From an uncultured Prevotella sp. (lineage in GTDB: Bacteria > Bacteroidota > Bacteroidia > Bacteroidales > Bacteroidaceae): a stretch of 8,116 bases of DNA. The notes beneath the pieces are model-generated. The model did not search any database and was not told where the DNA came from. It worked only from the letters and a program-made list of their open reading frames with translations. Below are positions 1 to 5,570 of this stretch, piece by piece. The DNA lies in contig CALJCU010000013.1 in assembly GCA_938023885.1 (NCBI GenBank), positions 1-8,116 of the forward strand. Reading direction: 5' to 3'. How positions within the stretch are numbered: position 1 is the stretch's first letter; the number at the start of each line of letters is the position of its first letter. The position numbers were made by a program, and so were the translations under genes.

Positions 1-1779
1 CTTAGAAGAACCATCGGCACGAAGGGTGAAGGTAGCCAGATACTTATCGGCCATCGTGTAGTTGACACGTGTGAAGAAAGACAACAGGTTGTCGTCAGCG
101 GCAATTGTCGTCAGATAAGGCAGTGCCGTACCGGCGGAAGTATTGCTCTTGATCTCCCCGAAGTTCATGGAAGACGGGAAAGCAACGACGGTATTCTCGT
201 GGCTTTTCTCCTTCGTGCTGCTCCATTCGTGCCCTAAGAGGACATTGATATGATCACGACCGTGGAAGAGCTTATTGTTGTCGTATGTGAACGTGTTGGC
301 ATTGCGCCAGTTCTGATACTCAGTATGGTTATAGTCGAGCTGGGGCTGGCCATTGTAGCCATATTTAGAGTTCTGGGTAGCATCGGAGAGCCAGATAGTG
401 TTATCGTCCTCATAGCGCCAACCGTAGCCGAACTCGGAACGGAAAGTGACATGCTTCCACGGTCTCCAGTTCACTCCCGCATTATAATCCTGACGGAAAC
501 GCTTCTGATTACGGTCTGTGGCATTCATACGGACGAAGGGATCTTTCAGTGTGGAGGAGTTGTTCTCCTCATCATCATCTCCATTAGCCAATGGGGAGAC
601 AGGGCGGAAGCGGATGGTGTTGGCAACGATTGAGTTGGCGGCATTGCTCTGATTGCTCTCCGCACCACCACTAAGACCATCAATCTTCGTATAGGCCAGA
701 CGGGCATTGAAATCAAGACTCAACCATTTGTTGAGTTTAGCATTCAACTTCGTTCCGATATTATCTTTCTTGTATCCGGAATCGAGCATGATGCTCTTCT
801 CGTCGTTGTGAGCGTAACTGATATTGTATCTGATGTCCTTTGAGCCACCACTGATATTGGTATTATACTGCTGCTGGAAACCGGTACGTCCGAAGAGCTC
901 ATCCTGCCAGTCGTTGCCTTCGACACTCTTCCAGATATCCATATCCTTATAATCACCATAATCGGTAGAACCGAGCTCCTGCTGATAGGCGACATAATTA
1001 TAAGGATCCATGACCTCGATTTCCTTCGTGAGCTTCTTCCAAGCCAGAGAAGCATTGAAGTTAACCTGCGTCTTACCTTCCTTACCGCTCTTCGTGGTGA
1101 TGATGATGACACCATTGGCACCACGGGCACCATAGATAGCTGTGGAGGAGGCATCCTTCAGGACATCGATGGTCTCAATCTCAGAAGGAGCAATATCGCT
1201 GATGGTACTCACAGGAAAACCGTCAACGATATACAGTGGTGAGTTGTCCTGTGACAGCGAGCCTCCACCACGGACACGGATCTTCACATCGGCATCTGGC
1301 GAACCTTCCGTCGTGGTGATGTTCACACCGGCGAGCTTGCCTTCCATAGCCTCACCGACATTGGAAACAGGGATGTCAGCAAGTTTTTTTGAATCGATGG
1401 AGGCTACAGAACCCGTAAGGTCCTTCTTACGGACAGTACCATAACCGATGACGACGACATCATTAAGGTTATTGGCATCATCCTCCATCTTGATAGTGAC
1501 CTGTGTCTTGTCACCTACCTTGATGGTCTTCGGCTTCATACCGACATATGTGACTTTAATGGCCTTCTTTGAGCCTTTTAGGTTAAGCGCAAAGTTACCG
1601 TCAATATCTGTCACTGTACCATTACCGGATATCCCGTCTTCCATGATGGTGGCACCGATAATCGGCTCACCGGAAGTATCCGTGACATTACCCTTGACGA
1701 CCTGCGCAGAGAGAGAGGTGACGCTAAGCATCATCCCGCCTATGAGCGCTATTCGCATCTTCTTCGAATAATCTGACAT
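1..1779 (-). CDS. SusC/RagA-like TonB-dependent outer-membrane transporter, N-terminal 593 residues (runs off the left edge)
   Basis: The reading frame is open from ATG at 1779-1777 to the window edge. A signal peptide (about residues 1-25, ending SLSA before Q26) is followed by a carboxypeptidase-regulatory-like/CNA-B-type domain (about 27-100; VKGNVTDTSGEPIIGATI, then VTDIDGNF and VTYVGM). Next come the SusC-type linker DVVVIGYGTVRKKDLTGSV (107-125) and the plug domain (about 120-233), which has LYIVDGFPV and the hallmark IYGARGANGVIIITTKSG (215-232). The remainder is Gly/Asn/aromatic-rich beta-barrel sequence. Family members are usually about 1000 residues or more, so roughly 400-500 residues plus a susD-like gene should lie to the left. 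Known role of the family: TonB/ExbBD-powered import of oligosaccharides across the outer membrane with a SusD lid. Pectin as substrate is inferred from the upstream pectinase genes. An alternative start at Met8 would also give a workable signal peptide. The family is secure; the substrate is not. Confidence 0.95.
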   Translation of the reverse strand, partial: MSDYSKKMRIALIGGMMLSVTSLSAQVVKGNVTDTSGEPIIGATIMEDGISGNGTVTDIDGNFALNLKGSKKAIKVTYVGMKPKTIKVGDKTQVTIKMEDDANNLNDVVVIGYGTVRKKDLTGSVASIDSKKLADIPVSNVGEAMEGKLAGVNITTTEGSPDADVKIRVRGGGSLSQDNSPLYIVDGFPVSTISDIAPSEIETIDVLKDASSTAIYGARGANGVIIITTKSGKEGKTQVNFNASLAWKKLTKEIEVMDPYNYVAYQQELGSTDYGDYKDMDIWKSVEGNDWQDELFGRTGFQQQYNTNISGGSKDIRYNISYAHNDEKSIMLDSGYKKDNIGTKLNAKLNKWLSLDFNARLAYTKIDGLSGGAESNQSNAANSIVANTIRFRPVSPLANGDDDEENNSSTLKDPFVRMNATDRNQKRFRQDYNAGVNWRPWKHVTFRSEFGYGWRYEDDNTIWLSDATQNSKYGYNGQPQLDYNHTEYQNWRNANTFTYDNNKLFHGRDHINVLLGHEWSSTKEKSHENTVVAFPSSMNFGEIKSNTSAGTALPYLTTIAADDNLLSFFTRVNYTMADKYLATFTLRADGSSK

Positions 1780-1814
1780 ATATTTCACTTTTTAGATTTA
1801 AATATTCTGGTATG

Positions 1815-1822
1815 CAAAGGTA
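1815..1822 (-). promoter_or_regulatory. Bacteroidetes -7 box (TACCTTTG) of the susC-like gene
   Basis: The minus strand reads TACCTTTG, a full match to the Bacteroidetes -7 consensus TAnnTTTG, 35 nt before the ATG at 1779. This implies a leader of roughly 30 nt. No clear -33 TTTG is present; a TTTC lies 16 nt upstream of the box, within a near-copy of the box (TACCTTTC, 1839-1846). It suggests the transporter can be transcribed independently of the enzyme genes upstream. Called from consensus only. Confidence 0.6.
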
Positions 1823-1859
1823 AGAGTTATTGTAGGATGAAAGGTAGAAGATTGTACAC

Positions 1860-1892
1860 AAAAAGGAAAAAAGCATTCAAAAAGCTTTCTCC
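1860..1892 (-). terminator. Possible intrinsic terminator after the GH28 gene
   Basis: On the minus strand, GGAGAAAGC (1892-1884) can pair with GCTTTTTTCC (1874-1865), with one bulged T and one G-T pair, around a 9-nt loop. Five T residues follow (1864-1860). It lies about 18 nt past the GH28 stop and before the susC -7 box, which is where an operon terminator would be expected. The stem is A/T-rich and weak, so some readthrough into the transporter gene is plausible. Confidence 0.4.
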
Positions 1893-1909
1893 CCTTATTG
1901 TTTAACACT

Positions 1910-3361
1910 TTACTTGGATATTGCTCCACATTCATCGTTTATGGTCGCATCGTAGCGGGACAGCCACTGAGGTCCTTTGGTTATTGTGATTTTACTGCCA
2001 TTGATGAACTTCAGATTGTCCACGAACTGAACGCTGATACCCTTCTCCGCCGTGATCTGAACGTTGTCGAGGGTAATATTTTTGATGTGGCTCTCCGGAC
2101 GTCCATAGAGGAAGATGGCATTACCGCTACAGACATCGGTTATCTTGATATTCTTCAACAGAATGCCATTATAAGTTGGCGTTGTGCTGTCAAGCGGGCG
2201 GGCGTCTGCTTTGTCCTGCTCGGGAGTAGTGTATTTTTTGTCGTAGTAGCAATCCATGGAGAACGGATTCTTTACGTTTGTCATGGTGATATTGGAGAAT
2301 GTGAAGTCTTCCTCCCCTCCGCCACGAAGTGAGCCGTCTGAGTTGATGCCGGTTTTCAAGCGTACGCCCGCAGCAGTGCCATTCATCGTGATGTTGTCAA
2401 AGATGATATGTTTGACGTTCTGTGTGTAGCTGCCTACCGACATTCCATGGCCTGTACCGAACTTGCAGTTCCAGATGTGAACATATTGTCCATCTCTGTC
2501 GATGACTACATTATCGTCACCGTTACTGATATCACAGTTGTAGATATTCACGCGTTGTGTCCACACGGGTATTCCATCGGTGTTGTGAGACGGGTTCATT
2601 CCCTCGGGGTTGCTCACGCTGTATTTCAGTTCTGATGCAGGCTCTCGTATGATGACATCGTGAACCGTGCAGTCGGAACCTTTGCCGCTGGATCCACAGA
2701 CAATGTTTGTTCCTGGAGCATTCTGTACAGTCAGATTACGGACGAGGAATCGGCTGCCACTCCCAAACCTTACGATGGATCCACGCTTCATGTTGTTGAA
2801 CACTTTCTCGTAGTCATCGCCTTTATCACGCAGCGCCCACCAGTCGGCACCCTGACCATCAATAATACTTGAGGCTGTTTCCTCACCCTCGATGATGATG
2901 TCAGAGGTCTTGCTGTCCTTCAGATTGAGGAAGTTGTCGAGCCTTCCTTTCTTTGTCGTATACTGCATATAATCTTCCGTCTTAGGGTATCTGCCGAGTG
3001 GGAGCATCTTCAGTACAGCACCCTTGGTAAGATGCAGAACAGTCCTGCCTTTGATTGTGACAGGTCCACAGAGCCAGACACCCTTAGGGATGATGACCAT
3101 TCCTCCGGCATCAGGTACAGCGTCAAGCGCTTTCTGAATAGCTGCTGTATTATCTTCTGAGGATGTGGATGCGCCATAGTCAGAGATATCCGCTGTATTG
3201 GCTTTCGTGATCATTGGAATCTCCGGAAGCGAAACATTGGTCCAGCCGTTTGGTGTATTCTGAGCTTTTTGTTCCGCTGTCACTTCGCTGTCGGCAAAAG
3301 CTAAGCTGGAATACGTAAGACCCGTTGCCAATAATGCAGAAAAAAGAGTGAATCTATTCAT
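1910..3361 (-). CDS. Secreted GH28 polygalacturonase (483 aa)
   Basis: Glycoside hydrolase family 28, a right-handed parallel beta-helix enzyme that hydrolyses alpha-1,4-galacturonosyl bonds in de-esterified pectin. A signal peptide covers residues 1-23 (likely cleavage AFA before D24), implying periplasmic or outer-membrane-exposed action. All four family motifs are visible: NTD at 260-262 (HNTDGIPV), GDD at 281-283 (NGDDNVVI), GHG at 304-306 (GTGHGMSVGS) and RLK at 334-336 (the canonical RIK). The catalytic Asp262, Asp282 and Asp283 are therefore present. The N-terminal part (about 54-110, with DYGAS and GGMVIIPKGVW) is the usual pectate-lyase-superfamily opening. The length is normal for a single-domain GH28. 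The ATG follows the CE8 stop by 6 nt, so the two are almost surely co-transcribed. Endo versus exo action, and homogalacturonan versus rhamnogalacturonan preference, cannot be decided by eye. Confidence 0.94.
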   Translation of the reverse strand: MNRFTLFSALLATGLTYSSLAFADSEVTAEQKAQNTPNGWTNVSLPEIPMITKANTADISDYGASTSSEDNTAAIQKALDAVPDAGGMVIIPKGVWLCGPVTIKGRTVLHLTKGAVLKMLPLGRYPKTEDYMQYTTKKGRLDNFLNLKDSKTSDIIIEGEETASSIIDGQGADWWALRDKGDDYEKVFNNMKRGSIVRFGSGSRFLVRNLTVQNAPGTNIVCGSSGKGSDCTVHDVIIREPASELKYSVSNPEGMNPSHNTDGIPVWTQRVNIYNCDISNGDDNVVIDRDGQYVHIWNCKFGTGHGMSVGSYTQNVKHIIFDNITMNGTAAGVRLKTGINSDGSLRGGGEEDFTFSNITMTNVKNPFSMDCYYDKKYTTPEQDKADARPLDSTTPTYNGILLKNIKITDVCSGNAIFLYGRPESHIKNITLDNVQITAEKGISVQFVDNLKFINGSKITITKGPQWLSRYDATINDECGAISK

Positions 3362-3367
3362 TGTTGT

Positions 3368-5218
3368 TTATTTCTTATTAATAGCATTAATGCTTTTGCA
3401 TTTCTTGCCAATTGAGCATCTTGTTTTAAAACTCTGAGATTCCATCTCGTATTGTTTTGTCAGACTCTGTGGGTCCCAGTCGGTAAACATTCTCTCATAA
3501 TTGAATGCTTCAGCCATGGCTGCTGAGAGCACTGTCTCATGAGTGCCGTCGTATGAGTGAATGATGTTTGAAGAAGGTGTGATGTCTCTACCCTCCTCAT
3601 CCATAGTTGCATATTCGCCGATGAGCTTGGGGTCAGTATTGTTCATTCCTTTCTCTATCCACCTGCTATTGGACAGGGTCTTGGCCGCGTTATCATCCAT
3701 TGTGGTGTTGAGCCACACACAGACAGGTTTGTTTCTCCACATGCGGCCATAGACCCATGAGCCTTTACCCTGTGCAAGGTCAACGATGCGGCAATGATAA
3801 AAGACATAGCCAAAAGATGTCGTGGATGATGGCGCTGTGATGATGCGTCCTCCGTGGTTTGTCGTCAACTCACTGGGTTCCAAGGAAATAGTAGTGTTAC
3901 AGAACCTTACATCTCCTCCACCACATATAAAATCTGTCTTTCCATGAATGTCGCAGCCTTCAAAATAGCTCTGCATAGAGTTGTTCTCGCTGAAATAAGT
4001 ATCTTGGTAGGAAAGCATTCTCACATTCTTATAGATCGTGCGAGTGCCACAGTCATGCATAACGGCTGCACGGCCTCCGTGTCGATAATGATCAAGCGCA
4101 TTCTTTATCGTGAGGTCCTGGAAATAGATATTCCTATGGGTGTTGTAAATGAAATCGGCGGTTCCTAATCCTTCTTTATAGTCTTCCGGACGTGTCACAA
4201 GGATGGTGGAGTCCATGCTCTGTCCGATAATTGATACGTCATCACAAGGCAGACTCAACTCTGTGCGATTGCCGAAATCATACGTGCCATTTGGCAGATA
4301 AACTTGATACCTCCCGGCTTTTCTTTTCCTTGCTTCTGTCGCGATGGCCTTGAAGATGTCAAGCACACTTTCCGCATTCCCTGCCCTCGCAATATAATAG
4401 TCCCTTTGCCTGATGAATCCAGTTTTGTTCTGAGCCTTGGATTTATACAAAGGATAAAGATCCATATTCGCTCTGACAAGCGTAGAGGGTGAGACTCTCC
4501 CGATGCCACTAATATTCATACACCAGCCTTTGAACATCATGCCCTGAGGCACAGTCACTTGATCGCAATTCAGCAATGTACCTAATGTGTGGCCAAGTTT
4601 TATCCTTTGAATGCTAATCTTGTTTCCGTCAAGATTGTGGTAAACGACTTCCGCACTGTCGCGTAGACCCTCCGAAGGAGAGGTCTCTCCGTAAAGATCC
4701 AATTGATGAAGGCAAGCATGACGACTTGAGGCATTCGTGAAACGGAGTCGGCAGTTCTTTCGATTGACATTCACATTGACAACTTCTACTTTCTTTTCCG
4801 AAGGTAAGGAATAGATGCCGAGTGTTATCCAGTCAGTATCTCCATCACCCTTAGCTTCGAGTTTGAATCCCCCGCCCGACTGTCGAAAGCCAATCCTTGT
4901 GAGATTCTTCAGTGGGGATAGAAGAATATAGGCATCCGGAGCGGCTACAGTCTTCATGTATCCATGTCTGTCGTTTAAGGATATGTTACCAGCAACTATC
5001 TGAGTATCTAGGACTTTTATGGTTAGTTCCTCTTGTGTATAAAGTGTCGTCTTTCTTATGTTGATAGGACAGTTGTTGTTGGCACTGAGGTTGGGAAAAG
5101 CAGAGAATGTAGTTGTGAAAAGCAGCCTTTCATCTCGCCTGGAGGATACAGACTGGCAAAAGGCAGTAACCGATGTTGCTGCTATAAGCAATGCTGATAT
5201 GAAATGTACCTTCCCCAT
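3368..5218 (-). CDS. Secreted CE8 pectin methylesterase with N-terminal accessory modules (616 aa)
   Basis: Carbohydrate esterase family 8 removes methyl groups from galacturonate in pectin, preparing it for GH28 cleavage. The catalytic beta-helix spans about 265-585. GTY (311-313) matches the GxYxE region without the Glu. YQDTYF (404-409) supplies the acid/base Asp406 and Gln405; TDFICGG (428-434) supplies the nucleophile Asp429; GRMW (491-494) supplies Arg492 and Trp494, matching the family GRPW. The upstream QAVAL motif reads RAAVM (383-387), so its Gln is replaced. N-terminal parts: an export signal ending near TAFCQ (18-22), ambiguous between signal peptidase I and a poor lipobox at Cys21; an unassigned beta-rich domain (about 30-177); and a Listeria-Bacteroides-repeat-like segment (about 190-257; MMFKGWCMN, then PSTLVRANMDLYPLY). 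The C-terminal tail beyond about 590 is short, basic and unassigned. It is encoded 6 nt ahead of the GH28 gene. The CE8 call is firm; the accessory calls are tentative. Confidence 0.92.
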   Translation of the reverse strand: MGKVHFISALLIAATSVTAFCQSVSSRRDERLLFTTTFSAFPNLSANNNCPINIRKTTLYTQEELTIKVLDTQIVAGNISLNDRHGYMKTVAAPDAYILLSPLKNLTRIGFRQSGGGFKLEAKGDGDTDWITLGIYSLPSEKKVEVVNVNVNRKNCRLRFTNASSRHACLHQLDLYGETSPSEGLRDSAEVVYHNLDGNKISIQRIKLGHTLGTLLNCDQVTVPQGMMFKGWCMNISGIGRVSPSTLVRANMDLYPLYKSKAQNKTGFIRQRDYYIARAGNAESVLDIFKAIATEARKRKAGRYQVYLPNGTYDFGNRTELSLPCDDVSIIGQSMDSTILVTRPEDYKEGLGTADFIYNTHRNIYFQDLTIKNALDHYRHGGRAAVMHDCGTRTIYKNVRMLSYQDTYFSENNSMQSYFEGCDIHGKTDFICGGGDVRFCNTTISLEPSELTTNHGGRIITAPSSTTSFGYVFYHCRIVDLAQGKGSWVYGRMWRNKPVCVWLNTTMDDNAAKTLSNSRWIEKGMNNTDPKLIGEYATMDEEGRDITPSSNIIHSYDGTHETVLSAAMAEAFNYERMFTDWDPQSLTKQYEMESQSFKTRCSIGKKCKSINAINKK

Positions 5219-5278
5219 ATTGTTTTTCTATTCCTTATTTTTGTAATACAATGATCTAACTATTAAAAACTTAATCAA

Positions 5279-5323
5279 CAAAGCGTTTAGCCCTGTGATT
5301 GACAGGGGTTTAGATGCTCTTTG
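5279..5323 (-). repeat. Imperfect hairpin in the spacer between the GH28-GH105 and CE8 genes
   Basis: A perfect 6-bp core inverted repeat, CCCTGT (5291-5296) and ACAGGG (5302-5307), has a 5-nt loop. It is flanked by two direct copies of GTTTAG (5285-5290 and 5308-5313), and an outer pair CAAAG (5279-5283)/CTTTG (5319-5323) could extend it across an internal loop. It begins 10 nt after the TAG that ends the GH105 frame. No long T-run follows directly, so it could be a weak terminator, an RNA-processing hairpin or a 3'-end stabiliser. The rest of the 5219-5333 spacer is A/T-rich; the best -7-like match is TAAGTTTT, one base off consensus, so I call no promoter there. Confidence 0.4.
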
Positions 5324-5333
5324 TATGGCCTGT

Positions 5334-5570
5334 CTACCGGACAATTGATTTCTCCATTTCAAGACTGGCCCAGATGAACGGACCGATACCTTTAGCATCG
5401 TTGTCACGGATGGGTTCACTCATATAATAAGCGAAACTCCCGTCACGTTTGTAATTGGGCTTCTTCACATTCGGACCGGGGCCAGGCCCCAGACCGCTCA
5501 CCGCGCAACAATGTGTCAATGAAATGGTCTTGTCTGCATTGACACGAACGAAATTGTTAAGGATTCCCGT
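5334..5570 (-). pseudogene. Detached C-terminal end of the GH105 domain, downstream of a premature stop
   Basis: These 78 codons plus a TAG stop lie in exactly the same frame as the preceding 785-codon gene and are separated from it only by the TAA at 5573-5571. They encode the characteristic end of GH105 enzymes: LTHCCAVSGLG (804-814 if read through), KRDGSFAYYMSEP (827-839), then RDNDAKGIGPFIWASLEME (841-859). No further stop or frameshift is present, and the Gly-Pro run at 814-819 is an in-frame loop. There is no ATG near the 5' end of this segment and no sign of independent expression; a TTG at 5519 is the only early start-like codon and would begin mid-domain. It is best annotated as the untranslated remainder of the upstream gene. 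Confidence 0.85.

Noticed and set aside
250..1771. Several open frames of 100-127 codons on the plus strand and one of 136 codons on the minus strand
   Set aside because: All overlap the continuous susC-like frame, whose plug and linker motifs are unmistakable. They are shadows.
5478..5490. GC-rich palindrome GGGGCCAGGCCCC as a regulatory hairpin
   Set aside because: It lies in the GH105 frame and encodes part of a Gly-Pro repeat loop (GPGPGP). Codon content explains it, and the one-base centre makes a poor hairpin.
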